Source: Anaerostipes hadrus ATCC 29173 = JCM 17467 | Lineage (GTDB): Bacteria > Bacillota > Clostridia > Lachnospirales > Lachnospiraceae | Reading direction: 5' to 3' | NCBI RefSeq assembly: GCF_030296915.1 | Contig: NZ_AP028031.1 | Span: 2,554,001-2,618,000 of the forward strand | Length of the DNA stretch: 64,000 nucleotides | In this document: positions 27,174-37,145 of the stretch, in pieces | How the letters are laid out: each line of letters opens with the position of its first letter | Position numbering within the stretch: the stretch's first letter is position 1 | The notes under the pieces: generated by a model | Told to the model about the DNA's origin: nothing | What the model saw: only the letters and a program-made list of their open reading frames with translations | Database searches by the model: none | Program-made: the position numbers and the translations under genes

Positions 27174-29903
27174 CTATTTAATTTTAATTGTAACCGTCTT
27201 GCTCTTTCCGCTTCCATCCACTGCTCTTGCTGTGATCTTCACGGATTTTTTCTTTCCAGCTTTGTATGTTGTTACAGTTCCTTTGGAAGAAACTTTCGCA
27301 TATTTTGTATTGCTGCTTGACCATTTTAAAGTTCTATTTGCCCCTGAAGATGCACTTGTTTTTCCTTTCAGATATAACTTCTTACCAGCTTTTACTGATT
27401 TAACTCCAGAAATATAGACTTTCTTTACAATACCTTTCTTGACATAGATCTTATATGATGCTTTCTTACCACTTCCGTCTTTGGCTGTCGCTGTGATCGT
27501 TACTGTTTTTCCACCCATTTTCTTCTTCGTTGTAACGACACCGCTGCTGCTAACTGTTGCAACTTTGGTATTGCTTGATTTCCATGTAACACCTTTATTG
27601 TATGCGTTGGATGGTGTTACGATCGCCTTTAATGTTACTTTCTTACCAGTTGCGATCTTGTTAGATGTTGTTGTTGTGATCGTAATCTTGCTGACTTTGA
27701 TATTTTCTACTGTTACGATGCAGTACATTACATTTCCGTCAGATGTTATTGCCGTAATAATTGCTTTTCCTGCAGCCTTAGCTGTTAATTTACCTGCTGC
27801 ATCAACTGTTACAACTGCTTCGTTAGAAGATGTCCATTTTACTGTTCCAATTGAAGCTGTTGCATAATCTGGTAAATATGTGATCTTCAGCTGTTCTGTC
27901 TTGCCTGGATTTAATGTTACAAATGTTTTGTTTAATACAACCGCCTGTGTAGGAATCTTACCTGTTTCGTCTGTTGTGTAAACTTTGATCGTTTTTGTTG
28001 TTGTTCCAGCTTTTAATGTCAGTGTTGCCATCTGACCTTTTGTTCCGGCTTTGATCTTATCTCCTGTAATGGATACTGCTGCCAGATTAGATGATGTGAT
28101 CGTGCATGCTTCTTTGCTATCTACGAATACACCTTTTGTAAACTGCTGTATTGTTAATTCCTGTCCTTCTTTTAGATACAGGCTGTCGCTTAAGAATGAC
28201 ATTCTTGTCGCTGTGCTTGCTGTTGTTGGCAGATATAATGATTCTAACTGTGCTTTCAGATCATTTAATGCTGTAAAATCTGTCACAGATGTTCCTCTTA
28301 GATAGAGTGTTTTTAACTGTTTTAAATTCTTTATGAAACTGATGTCTGTGATGTTTTTGTTGTTTTCGAGATCGATCTTTTCGCAATTGACTGCTTCGGA
28401 TAAACCTGCTAAATCTGCATTCGTCAGATCTTTATTTTCTAAATTAATAGATTTTACATTTTTGATCTCTTCTGTTGAGATCATTCCATCGTTATTTGCA
28501 TCTGCCTTTTCTTTTTTTCCATCTTTATCTGCATCTGTCTCTAATGCATCGTATACTTTGTAACTTGTCAGTGGAATGATATCTTTTCCTACGGCTGCTA
28601 CCTGAATCTCAATCGTTGCTGTATATGTCTTTCCTGCTCTTGCTACTACCGCTTCTACCGTTGCTTTTCCTGCTGCTTTTGGTTCCAGATAGTATGTCTT
28701 TGTTCCATCCTGCGCTGTTTCTGTGCGGATATTTAAGATCTTTGTATCTTTTGATGTGATCGTTACTACATCATCTTTTTCCAGATTATTTAACTTGATC
28801 TGTTTCTTAAATGCTCCTACACTTACATTTGGATCATTTTTATCAAACTCTGGTGTTGTTGCACTTTTGGCTGTCACATTTACTGGAATCGTTACAAATA
28901 CTGTTGGTGTTGTTGTACTCTCAACTTTCAAATTCGTCGTTCCTGCTTCTGCTGTATCCACTACTTCCAGACTTATGGTTCCATCTGTCTGAACCTGGAT
29001 TGATTTTAATTTTGCTGTTGTTCCTGCTGCTACTTCCTCAGAATACTTAACATCTTTGCATCCTTTTAAGATTCCTTTTGGAAGGATAGGATCATTTGTT
29101 TTGGCTCCTTTTTCTACTGTGATCGGATCTTTCTTGATCAACGCAATTCTGTCTGCTGTGGAAACCTTTGTACCTTCCAGATTGATTTCCTTTAGATTCG
29201 TCATAGATTTTAATGCATCAATCTTACTTACATTTGTATTCTTGCTTAAATCTAATTTTTCACAACCAGTTGCATACTGAAGATATGCTACTTCTGCATC
29301 TGTCAGACCTTTATCAGAAAGATTGATCTCTGTCTTCGCTGCTAAGTCTGCTTTGGTAAGTGCACCTTCTTCCTTTCCACTAAATACCTGATACATCGTT
29401 TGTGAAGTAAATGGAATGATATTATCATCTTTGCTTAAATTAAATTCAAGCTGAGCACTTACTCCATCTAATGGCTTTTTATTCTTTTCAAATGTTGCTA
29501 TTACAGTAACTTTTCCGCTGTCTTTTAATGCAATCGGCATATACTTCACAACTTCTGTTCCATCTGCTTGTTTGAAAGTCTTTTGTTCAATCTTTAATGC
29601 TGTTTGATCAGAAATATTGAAGTTGACTTTATCAAAGTCTTTTGCCTGAGTTCCCTGGAATTCATAATACTTGAAATTTCCTACTGTTACATTCTGGGAT
29701 TCTGCCGCAAATGAAATTCCACTTGTAACTGTTGGTGTGGTTGTACCTTCCTGTGTCACCGCTGCCTGATTCCCCTGATCTGCTGTTGCCGCCATTACCG
29801 TAAATCCGTTGACCGGTATCATAGATATGCTGAGCAGACATGCTAACAGTTTCTTTCTACTCTTGCCATTTAAGTGGCTGAATACTTTCCATCCTTTTTG
29901 CAT
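27174..29903 (-). CDS. Secreted Ig-like (Big_2) surface protein with LRR-like and EF-hand-like segments
   Basis: About 909 aa. The start MQKGWKVFSHLNGK is chosen because AGGAGG sits nine bases upstream; the frame also reads eight codons further up. A signal sequence (KKLLACLLSISMIPVNGFTV) ends at about residue 38. Two leucine-rich-like units follow (TEINLSDKGLTDAEVAYLQY near 205; SINLENKDLTNADLAGLSEA near 490), the second preceded by DADKDG...DANNDGMISTEE, which looks like paired calcium-binding loops. The C-terminal third holds three Big_2 Ig-like domains (VKWTSSNEAVVTVDAAGKLT, VTWKSSNTKVATVSSSGVVT, LKWSSSNTKYAKVSSKGTVT). There is no LPXTG. Probably a wall-associated or released adhesin-like protein. 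Confidence 0.82.
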   Translation of the reverse strand: MQKGWKVFSHLNGKSRKKLLACLLSISMIPVNGFTVMAATADQGNQAAVTQEGTTTPTVTSGISFAAESQNVTVGNFKYYEFQGTQAKDFDKVNFNISDQTALKIEQKTFKQADGTEVVKYMPIALKDSGKVTVIATFEKNKKPLDGVSAQLEFNLSKDDNIIPFTSQTMYQVFSGKEEGALTKADLAAKTEINLSDKGLTDAEVAYLQYATGCEKLDLSKNTNVSKIDALKSMTNLKEINLEGTKVSTADRIALIKKDPITVEKGAKTNDPILPKGILKGCKDVKYSEEVAAGTTAKLKSIQVQTDGTISLEVVDTAEAGTTNLKVESTTTPTVFVTIPVNVTAKSATTPEFDKNDPNVSVGAFKKQIKLNNLEKDDVVTITSKDTKILNIRTETAQDGTKTYYLEPKAAGKATVEAVVARAGKTYTATIEIQVAAVGKDIIPLTSYKVYDALETDADKDGKKEKADANNDGMISTEEIKNVKSINLENKDLTNADLAGLSEAVNCEKIDLENNKNITDISFIKNLKQLKTLYLRGTSVTDFTALNDLKAQLESLYLPTTASTATRMSFLSDSLYLKEGQELTIQQFTKGVFVDSKEACTITSSNLAAVSITGDKIKAGTKGQMATLTLKAGTTTKTIKVYTTDETGKIPTQAVVLNKTFVTLNPGKTEQLKITYLPDYATASIGTVKWTSSNEAVVTVDAAGKLTAKAAGKAIITAITSDGNVMYCIVTVENIKVSKITITTTTSNKIATGKKVTLKAIVTPSNAYNKGVTWKSSNTKVATVSSSGVVTTKKKMGGKTVTITATAKDGSGKKASYKIYVKKGIVKKVYISGVKSVKAGKKLYLKGKTSASSGANRTLKWSSSNTKYAKVSSKGTVTTYKAGKKKSVKITARAVDGSGKSKTVTIKIK

Positions 29904-29982
29904 GAAATTCGTCCTCCTTTTCTTCATGTTTGAATCTGCATATTGCTTTGTTTATTATAACACTTTTTTGTGTAGAATGCAT

Positions 29983-30011
29983 AAAAGAGTGATCAATCTG
30001 ATCACTCTTTT
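29983..30011. terminator. Hairpin terminator
   Basis: AAAAGAGTGAT / ATCACTCTTTT arms with a 7-base loop, directly after the 23-codon remnant on the minus strand and before the surface-protein gene. Confidence 0.8.
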
Positions 30012-30025
30012 AGCGCATTTTGGGA

Positions 30026-30097
30026 TTATTTAATTTTAATCGTTACAGTTGCTTTCTTTCCACGTACTTTTTTCCGTGGAATCTTAGTCTTCTTCAT
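30026..30097 (-). CDS. 23-codon ORF resembling the end of a Big_2 protein
   Basis: ATG (complement of 30095-30097) to TAA encodes a lysine-rich peptide, MKKTKIPRKKVRGK then KATVTIKIK. Its end TVTIKIK is identical to the last residues of the adjacent 909-aa surface protein. GGGAG lies nine bases upstream and a terminator follows. It is probably a deletion remnant of a second copy of the surface-protein gene that kept its start and stop signals. A functional peptide is possible but unsupported. Confidence 0.4.
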   Translation of the reverse strand: MKKTKIPRKKVRGKKATVTIKIK

Positions 30098-30231
30098 AAG
30101 TGAAAGCTCCCTATTAACTTATTATCCCTATTTACAATTACTATACTTTTTTAATTATACTCCTGCATTAATCTTTATTCAATGTATTTGTTCACATTTT
30201 ATACACATTTTTCATGCATACAACAACAATA

Positions 30232-30301
30232 AAAAGACTAGGACAATCAGTTTTGGAAGATGTATATCTATACAATCCAAAACTGATTGTCCTAGTCTTT
30301 T
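30232..30301. terminator. Very long-stem intrinsic terminator
   Basis: A perfect 26-bp stem (30232-30257 with 30276-30301; begins AAAAGACTAGGACAATCAG) and an 18-base loop, just after the YhgE/Pip gene stop on the minus strand. The remaining part of 29904-30334 holds only the 23-codon ORF and AT-rich DNA. Confidence 0.85.
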
Positions 30302-30334
30302 GTTCATTAGAGTTTTATTTAATTATTTTTATAT

Positions 30335-33130
30335 CTAATGCTGTGGCGCTCCATTAGGTTCCAATGTTCCTCCAACCTGTTTCTTCATTCTGAATCGGTA
30401 GAAGATGATCGTTGCTAATGTTGACACAACTAAGATTCCAACAAATACTGCAATATCCTGTCCGATCCGTCCATCCATGGATAGTGTGTGACGGAATGCG
30501 TGTACTGTATAGCTGAATGGCATATATTTGTGTAATACTGTGTAGAAGTGTGGTGCCATATCCAATGGATATGTTCCTCCGGCTGCACCTAACTGTACGA
30601 CCATGAATACTAACATGACGTAACTTCCGACACGGTTTAATAACATCTCGCCAAAGCAGATCAATGACATAAATGCCATGGATGCTAAGACGGCCATTCC
30701 AAATGTTTTTCCTACGTAATGTGGTTCGAGTCCATTGATTCCCATTAAAACTGCAACCATGATCACTGCCTGCGCAATGGATACTGCTGCCATAACTGTG
30801 ACTTTGCTTAACCACCACTGAAGTCCACTCTTGACTTCTTCGTTTTTCTCCATTAAAGGATACATTAATGTAAATGCCATACATGCTACGAATAATCCAA
30901 CGGACATCATATATGGTGCCATTGCGTGACCATTGTTATCAACGTGTGAATATTCTACATTCTTAGCTTTTACTGGTGCGGCAAACATTTTGTTTGTCTT
31001 CTTGGTTGCCTTGATACTGTTAACCTGATCTGCTCCTTTTTGTAAGGAATCTTTTAATGTCTTGCTTCCACTCTGAAGTGTTCCGATTCCATTTCCAAGA
31101 GTTGTAGATCCTGCTGCTAACTGACTTGATCCGCTTGCGATCTGTCCAGCTCCAGATGCTAACTGTCCAGCTCCACTGTTTAATGTATTGTTGTTGGCAA
31201 CTAAGGCTGCTGTTCCTGATTTCAGTGTTTTTGTTCCTTTGTAAAGCTTTGCTGTTCCTGACTTAAATGTTGGAAGTTTTGAGCTTACCTGACCAATTCC
31301 ACTATTCAGCTGAGTTGCTCCGCTATTTAATGCTTTGGAGTTGTTTGTTAATGTTGTAAGTCCTGTGTTCAGACTTTCAACTCCTGCTGTATAGTTGGCA
31401 ATTCCAATCTTTAATCCGCTTGTGCTGTCATTGATTCCGGATTCTAAGGTTGTCATTCCTGTCTGTACTTTTTTGGCACCTTCTGATAACTGAGTTAACG
31501 CCTGAATCATACCCATTGTATCCTGAGTTGTTCCCTGACGGTCTAATGTTGTTTTTACTTCATTTAAGCCTTCATACAGACCATTCATCATCGCTTTTTC
31601 GTATCCAGAAAGTGTCTGGGATGATTCTGCAAGTTGCTTAGATGAATCTGCTAAAGAACTAACATATGCTTTTACCGTTGCAAGTTGCTGTTCACTACTT
31701 GCGGACTGTGTTTTTGCTGTTGTTTTTGTATCTGCCGCTTTCTGTGCATTTGTATATGTTTCATCAACATTATTTTCAACATCAGATGCTGCGCTATCTA
31801 CCTCGTCGATTTCAGCTAATAATGCTTTTTTATCTTCTTCGCTTAATTTATCAAGTACAGATGAATTCTTTAACTCGCTTACTTTGCCGTTTAAATCAGA
31901 TACACTTGACTTTGCATTTGCTGCACTGCTTGCTGCCTTCTTAGCTGTTTCATTGTTTGCTGTCTGTGTTGATGTCTCTGATGCGGTTGATCCAGCAGAA
32001 AGCATTTGATTTAATTCATTTAATTTTGTATTAAATGCTTCTAATTGTGTATCGAAATTGCTTCGTTTGCTTATAATTCCATCTTTCTTCGCTTCATTTT
32101 CTTTTAACTGAGTTCCAAGTCCATTGGATGTTTCTTTTGTCTGACCCAACAGATTTTTAAGGCCTGCTGATAATGTTCCAGTTCCATCTTTTAAATCCTT
32201 ACTTCCACTGGATAATTTTTCAACACCTGCATTTAATGCTTTATTATTCGCTGCAAGCTGTTTGCTTCCAGCCTGTGCTGTGCTGACTCCGTTTGTGTAC
32301 TGGGAGATTCCTAATTTTAAGGATTTAGAGCCATTGGATAACTGAGTTGCTCCTGTCTGCAGAGCTGCAACTCCATTTTTCAATGTCTTTGTTCCTGATT
32401 TTAAAGATTTTGCTCCACTGTTAACTTTGGCTACACCTGCTGTATATGTTTTTAGCCCTACGGAAAGTGATTTTGCTCCATTCTGAAATGTTAATGTGCT
32501 GGATGCTAATTTCTTTAAATTCTGTTCGATCGTATCATTTCCAGCTTTCAGCTTCTTCGCTCCACTTTCGATCTTTTTGGATCCATCTGCTGCTTTCTGG
32601 AAACCGCTTCCGGCTGTCTTGATCTGGTCAAATACGGTCTTTACATAAGTTTCTGTTACTTTTTCTCTGACTGACTTCTCAATCTTCGCCATGGCACTAT
32701 CATCCATCTTGGATGCTACATAGTTCGTACCTGGGTTTGTCTTGTATGTCAGTTTCATCTGTTTTGGATTCTTATCCATTAATGTTGTTGCATTCTTTGA
32801 GAAATTTTCTGGAATGGAAATGATCATATAGTATTCTCCACTCTTCAATCCTTCCTCTGCTTTCTTGTCACTTACAAAATGAAAATCCAGTGATCCTGAA
32901 TCTTTCAGATTCTTTACCAGATCATCTCCTACTTGTAATGTTTTTCCCTCGTAATTTACCTTCTTATCGTGATTGACTACCGCTACTGGTAATTGATCTG
33001 CATCTCCGTATGGATCCCACATAGAACCAAGGAATACAGATGTATAAATTGCAGGAATCGTAATGATCGCGATCAAAATGATAATCATCCAGGGGTTCTT
33101 TGAAATTTTCTGCCATTCTCGTTTTAACAT
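30335..33130 (-). CDS. YhgE/Pip domain membrane protein
   Basis: About 931 aa. One N-terminal membrane helix (ISKNPWMIIILIAIITIPAI) precedes the Pip N-domain with SMWDPYGDADQLPVAVVNHD. A long extracytoplasmic region (about 170-720) follows, with many repeats of the type SGAxxLxxGxxxL (for example NSGAKSLKSGTKTLKNGVAA), partly coiled coil. Six membrane helices of ABC-2 type end the protein (MMSVGLFVACMAFTLMYPLM onward). Related to YhgE, the phage infection protein Pip and EsaA-like secretion components. The start is ATG 33130 or GTG 33136; the GTG has better spacing to GGAAGGAG. Monocistronic. Confidence 0.87.
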   Translation of the reverse strand: MLKREWQKISKNPWMIIILIAIITIPAIYTSVFLGSMWDPYGDADQLPVAVVNHDKKVNYEGKTLQVGDDLVKNLKDSGSLDFHFVSDKKAEEGLKSGEYYMIISIPENFSKNATTLMDKNPKQMKLTYKTNPGTNYVASKMDDSAMAKIEKSVREKVTETYVKTVFDQIKTAGSGFQKAADGSKKIESGAKKLKAGNDTIEQNLKKLASSTLTFQNGAKSLSVGLKTYTAGVAKVNSGAKSLKSGTKTLKNGVAALQTGATQLSNGSKSLKLGISQYTNGVSTAQAGSKQLAANNKALNAGVEKLSSGSKDLKDGTGTLSAGLKNLLGQTKETSNGLGTQLKENEAKKDGIISKRSNFDTQLEAFNTKLNELNQMLSAGSTASETSTQTANNETAKKAASSAANAKSSVSDLNGKVSELKNSSVLDKLSEEDKKALLAEIDEVDSAASDVENNVDETYTNAQKAADTKTTAKTQSASSEQQLATVKAYVSSLADSSKQLAESSQTLSGYEKAMMNGLYEGLNEVKTTLDRQGTTQDTMGMIQALTQLSEGAKKVQTGMTTLESGINDSTSGLKIGIANYTAGVESLNTGLTTLTNNSKALNSGATQLNSGIGQVSSKLPTFKSGTAKLYKGTKTLKSGTAALVANNNTLNSGAGQLASGAGQIASGSSQLAAGSTTLGNGIGTLQSGSKTLKDSLQKGADQVNSIKATKKTNKMFAAPVKAKNVEYSHVDNNGHAMAPYMMSVGLFVACMAFTLMYPLMEKNEEVKSGLQWWLSKVTVMAAVSIAQAVIMVAVLMGINGLEPHYVGKTFGMAVLASMAFMSLICFGEMLLNRVGSYVMLVFMVVQLGAAGGTYPLDMAPHFYTVLHKYMPFSYTVHAFRHTLSMDGRIGQDIAVFVGILVVSTLATIIFYRFRMKKQVGGTLEPNGAPQH

Positions 33131-33286
33131 GATCACAGCTGCTCCTTCCTTGCATTTTTATTACTTATATAGAGGTCATACCTCTTTGAATCATTGGTTA
33201 TTATATGCACTTCCTTGATAAAAGTCAATAATTTATTGAACATTGGTCATTTTTTATTTTTGTACATTCCGTTTCCTCTTTTATAG

Positions 33287-33331
33287 AAAAAAGCTTTCAT
33301 TTACCTTTCTTTTTGGTAAATAAAAGCTTTT
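33287..33331. terminator. Intrinsic terminator of the GT2-YfhO operon
   Basis: AAAAGCTTTCATTTACC / GGTAAATAAAAGCTTTT arms with one mismatch, followed on the minus strand by a T-run, six bases after the YfhO gene stop. Confidence 0.8.
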
Positions 33332-33336
33332 CTTAA

Positions 33337-36009
33337 TTACTGAAATTTCTTCTTTTTACTTATGATAAATAATATGATCAAACTAAATAACGACACAACT
33401 GCGCCAATCTTAAGGCCTGGGGTTTCATATTTTAATGTAATATGATGATCTCCTTTGTTTAAATAGATTCCTTCAAACATTCCATTGACCTGCTCACTCT
33501 TCACTTGCTTTCCATTGTCATATGCTTTCCAACCTTTGTGATATGTTATTGGTATACAAAGTATCTCATTTTGAGATGCCTTGATATCTCCTGAAAAATG
33601 ATTTCCTCCATCATATGAAATATTGGTCAGATGATCTGCTTTTTTTCTCTTTTGAATCTGTTTTATCTCTGTCTGTTGATCCACTGTAAGAATCGAAATC
33701 CGATCAATATAATAATCACTTTTCAACTTAAATTTTAATGTCAATGTATCTTCCCGATCTTTCACTGCATCTCTGCTCATCTTGACCAAATAATTTCTTT
33801 TCCCAATATCGTAACTGGAATTCTTCTCTGCATTAAATAAATGAACCTGTTTACCTCCATAAAGAAGCTGGAAGTTACTTTTGTTCATCCCAACTCCTAA
33901 TACATGTCTGCTGCTTTTTCCATCCAATGCTTCTGTACTGACTCCTTGCAGATAAATATAAGAATTCGCCTTGATATATTGTTTTGGAATCTTAATCTGA
34001 ATGATTTTTTCCTTTTCTTTTTCACTATGAATGCGATAATTTTCTCCAACAACATGACTTGTTACGTTCTCTGGGATTGTCATCTTCTTTAGTTTATCCG
34101 CACTCTTGCTGTCGTCTTCCAGAATCGCACTTTGAAGCAATGCTTGTTCTTTCTGTGCTGGGTTCAAAGTTTTATATGTTTGTGATGACAAATATCCATC
34201 ATAAGTATATCCAAATGGAAATACATTTTTATTTTCATACAACTGCATCCCATCTTTTGATCTTAACAACCGATAATCTGATAATAATTTAGCTCCTGTT
34301 TCTTTGGTGCAGATTACATAACGAACTCCATATAAATCCATCAGACCTTGTCTCATATCAAGTTTGCGGAATTTGAACTTATACTGATAAGATTTTAATC
34401 CGAATTCCTGCATAGTCTCTGAGACATTCTTATCTGTCACACTATAATAATTCGTAATTCCCGGAATATGCGCATTTAAACTCCAGTTTGTTACCTTGTT
34501 ATCCAGAGATTCTGCACGATACACACCATTTTGTATCTTATATTTATCTGGCTGTATCAACCGCATTTCTTTTCCACACAACATCTCATATGCCTGCCCG
34601 GATTTTACATAATTTGAGATTGTTTCTCCATATTTTGGAGAATACTGTACATATGAAGAAGTTCCTGCTGTTAAGATCAATACTGCATACAAAATGAAAT
34701 GTTTATATTTCTCCTGTCCAAACATTTTACACTCATTAAGTACAAACAATGCAAGTACTGTAGCTGCAAGTATTGCTAATTCATATTTCCCTTTTACCAT
34801 ATTATCGCCTAAGGAAAGTGCGAATACTATGTAAAAAACGGCTCCTGCAAGAATTCCTGTTTTCTGGATCCTCGTCAGTACAAATAGATCTGGATAGATT
34901 TCTGTGACTGTCATTCCAACAATCAATGCCAGTATAAATGTCCATCGATTCATCGGATAAGAAAATCCATGCAAAATATAGGCGAACACTGGTGATAACA
35001 GACTGACAATACCAAGTACCACTGCTACTTTGTATGAAAACCGCTTTTTATCCCTTTTCAGGAACAGTGCAATAATTGCACAATATCCTAAAGCTGCATA
35101 GTTTAGATTTGTTCCTTTATAAATCTTCTGGAAACCCGCAAACTGTAAGAATATTTGTTTGTAATATGATTTCTTATATAAGAAAATACTAAAATAATTT
35201 ACATCCGAAGTAGTTCGCGCATTTCCTGAAAATGCGATTAATACAGGCAACAAGATTACTGCAGAAAGACCAATTCCAAGCAGATACCACCCGCTAAATC
35301 TTCCAAGAGTTCTGAAAAATCCTGCTTCTTTATATTCTGGAAATCTGATCAGTGCGTAAACCACTGCCGCAACTGTCAGCATATAGAAAAAATAGAAATT
35401 ACTAATCGCTGCGACCGTTACCATAAGTATAAATAAATATGGTTTTTCTTTTCTGTAAATCTTCTCGACTCCCATCAATAATAATGGAAGATAGATCATT
35501 GGATTTAGGAAAAACGGATGACGTATCGCAAATGAAAAAAATGTTCCGCTAAAAATATACACAATACTTCCTGCTAAGATTCCATTTCCATCTTTTTTCA
35601 GATAATGTCCAAATGCGATAAATGCTACTCCCGCCAGATATAGACGAAATACAAGCATAAAGTTATACAATAATTCTATATTTGACTTATTGGAAAATAC
35701 ATAAATCAGATTGAGTGGATCACCGATCGCATAATAATTTAATGTTCCTAGAATGTCTGCTCCAAATCCAATGCTCATATCCCACATTGGAAATCTGAAA
35801 TGTCCGTGGATGATATTAAAGAAGAAATTGCGGATATATTCTCCCCAGTACATCAGCGCGTTGATGTGTTGTGATAATCCATCCTGTCCCTTTGCTCCCC
35901 ATATGAATGTCACTCCATTTTTGTAGAATAGATAAAATACAATCAGACTTATAATTGCAAATAAGATCGTATATCTTGCCATAAGCTGTTTCTTTGTAGT
36001 TAATTTCAT
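33337..36009 (-). CDS. YfhO family membrane protein (GT-C-like glycosyltransferase)
   Basis: An 890-aa protein with about twelve membrane segments in residues 12-450, an extracytoplasmic domain at about 455-860, and a last membrane helix before a lysine-rich end (ISKKKKFQ). Conserved YfhO features include PMWDMSIGFGADILGTLNYY near 95 and the C-terminal CIPITYHKGWKAYDNGKQV. Bacillus YfhO is linked to lipoteichoic acid glycosylation with a CsbB-type partner. Here the GT2 gene lies 25 bp upstream, exactly that pair. AGAGGAATCG precedes the ATG. Confidence 0.88.
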   Translation of the reverse strand: MKLTTKKQLMARYTILFAIISLIVFYLFYKNGVTFIWGAKGQDGLSQHINALMYWGEYIRNFFFNIIHGHFRFPMWDMSIGFGADILGTLNYYAIGDPLNLIYVFSNKSNIELLYNFMLVFRLYLAGVAFIAFGHYLKKDGNGILAGSIVYIFSGTFFSFAIRHPFFLNPMIYLPLLLMGVEKIYRKEKPYLFILMVTVAAISNFYFFYMLTVAAVVYALIRFPEYKEAGFFRTLGRFSGWYLLGIGLSAVILLPVLIAFSGNARTTSDVNYFSIFLYKKSYYKQIFLQFAGFQKIYKGTNLNYAALGYCAIIALFLKRDKKRFSYKVAVVLGIVSLLSPVFAYILHGFSYPMNRWTFILALIVGMTVTEIYPDLFVLTRIQKTGILAGAVFYIVFALSLGDNMVKGKYELAILAATVLALFVLNECKMFGQEKYKHFILYAVLILTAGTSSYVQYSPKYGETISNYVKSGQAYEMLCGKEMRLIQPDKYKIQNGVYRAESLDNKVTNWSLNAHIPGITNYYSVTDKNVSETMQEFGLKSYQYKFKFRKLDMRQGLMDLYGVRYVICTKETGAKLLSDYRLLRSKDGMQLYENKNVFPFGYTYDGYLSSQTYKTLNPAQKEQALLQSAILEDDSKSADKLKKMTIPENVTSHVVGENYRIHSEKEKEKIIQIKIPKQYIKANSYIYLQGVSTEALDGKSSRHVLGVGMNKSNFQLLYGGKQVHLFNAEKNSSYDIGKRNYLVKMSRDAVKDREDTLTLKFKLKSDYYIDRISILTVDQQTEIKQIQKRKKADHLTNISYDGGNHFSGDIKASQNEILCIPITYHKGWKAYDNGKQVKSEQVNGMFEGIYLNKGDHHITLKYETPGLKIGAVVSLFSLIILFIISKKKKFQ

Positions 36010-36034
36010 TTAAACGATTCCTCTTTCATTATTA

Positions 36035-36970
36035 TTAATGACTTTCCTTTTCAATATAAATCGGTCGATGTTTTGTTTCCAGATATGTCTTAGATAGATA
36101 CATACCAACAACTCCCATTCCTAACAATTGAATACCACTTAAAAAACTGATAATACATACTAATGACGGCCATCCGGCAACGGGATCTCCAAATACTGCA
36201 GCTCTCACGATTACAAATATCAGAAATAAAAATGCAAAAATGCATACAAACACATCCATCAATGATACTGCCATCAATGGTGCTGTTGAAAATGCCATAA
36301 TTCCTTCACAGGCATAACGAAATAGCTTCCAAAAAGACCACTTCGTCTCCCCCGCGGCACGTTCTACATTCTTATATTCCAGCCATTTTGTCTCAAATCC
36401 TACCCATCCAAAGATTCCTTTTGTAAAACGGTTATATTCTGGCATTGTCAAAATAGCATCTACCATCTTTCGTTTCATCATACGAAAATCCCTTGCTCCA
36501 TCTACTATATTTGAATCTGAAATCTTATTGATTAGTTTATAAAATTGCCTTGCAAAAAAAGAACGAATAACAGGTTCTCCTTCTCTTGTCACTCTTCTTG
36601 TTGCCACACTATCATAGTTTTCTTCTTCAATACATCGAATCATCTTTGGAATTAAATATGGTGGATCTTGAAGATCTACATCCATGGTAATAACATAATC
36701 ACCTTTTGCACGTTCTAACCCTGCATATAAAGCAGCTTCTTTTCCAAAATTTCTGGAAAATGAAATATAATGTACTTTAGGATCCTGCTCACTTAATTTT
36801 CTCATAATCTCTAATGTACCATCTTTACTTCCATCATCCACAAAAATAATTTCAAATTCAATGTTTTCTTCTTGCTTCATAACTTTCTGCATTTCATCGT
36901 AATAGATTGGTATAACTTTTTCTTCATTAAAACATGGAACAATACAACTACATAGTTTGTTCATCTCCAC
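36035..36970 (-). CDS. GT2 polyprenyl-phosphate glycosyltransferase (GtrB/CsbB type)
   Basis: The 311-aa protein has a GT-A domain (residues 5-235) with CIVPCFNEEKVIPIYYDEM, the DDGSKDGT motif near 45 and DVDLQDPP near 97, then two membrane helices (about 235-300). Family role: transfer of a sugar from NDP-sugar to undecaprenyl phosphate for export and use by a GT-C enzyme, here the YfhO protein. The best start is GTG (36968-36970), seven bases after a run of eight G that acts as the ribosome site; an ATG two codons later is possible. Confidence 0.88.
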   Translation of the reverse strand: MEMNKLCSCIVPCFNEEKVIPIYYDEMQKVMKQEENIEFEIIFVDDGSKDGTLEIMRKLSEQDPKVHYISFSRNFGKEAALYAGLERAKGDYVITMDVDLQDPPYLIPKMIRCIEEENYDSVATRRVTREGEPVIRSFFARQFYKLINKISDSNIVDGARDFRMMKRKMVDAILTMPEYNRFTKGIFGWVGFETKWLEYKNVERAAGETKWSFWKLFRYACEGIMAFSTAPLMAVSLMDVFVCIFAFLFLIFVIVRAAVFGDPVAGWPSLVCIISFLSGIQLLGMGVVGMYLSKTYLETKHRPIYIEKESH

Positions 36971-36977
36971 TTATATA

Positions 36978-36985
36978 CCCCCCCC
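36978..36985 (-). promoter_or_regulatory. G8 homopolymer as ribosome binding site of the GT2 gene
   Basis: Eight consecutive G on the minus strand, seven bases before the GTG start. Every other strong gene here uses AGGAGG-like sites. A tract of this length can slip during replication and change the spacing to the start codon. Confidence 0.55.
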
Positions 36986-37145
36986 ATTTATTTTTTAATC
37001 TTATAGCTTAATCGTTTATCAGTATATCATTATTTTTATCTTTTGTCTTTATTTATTTTTCTTCTGTTCATTTCATCCTCATTCTGTTATGATAAAAGTG
37101 CTTTTTTTATTTGAATTTTAATGGAAACGAGGAATTTTATTACAT

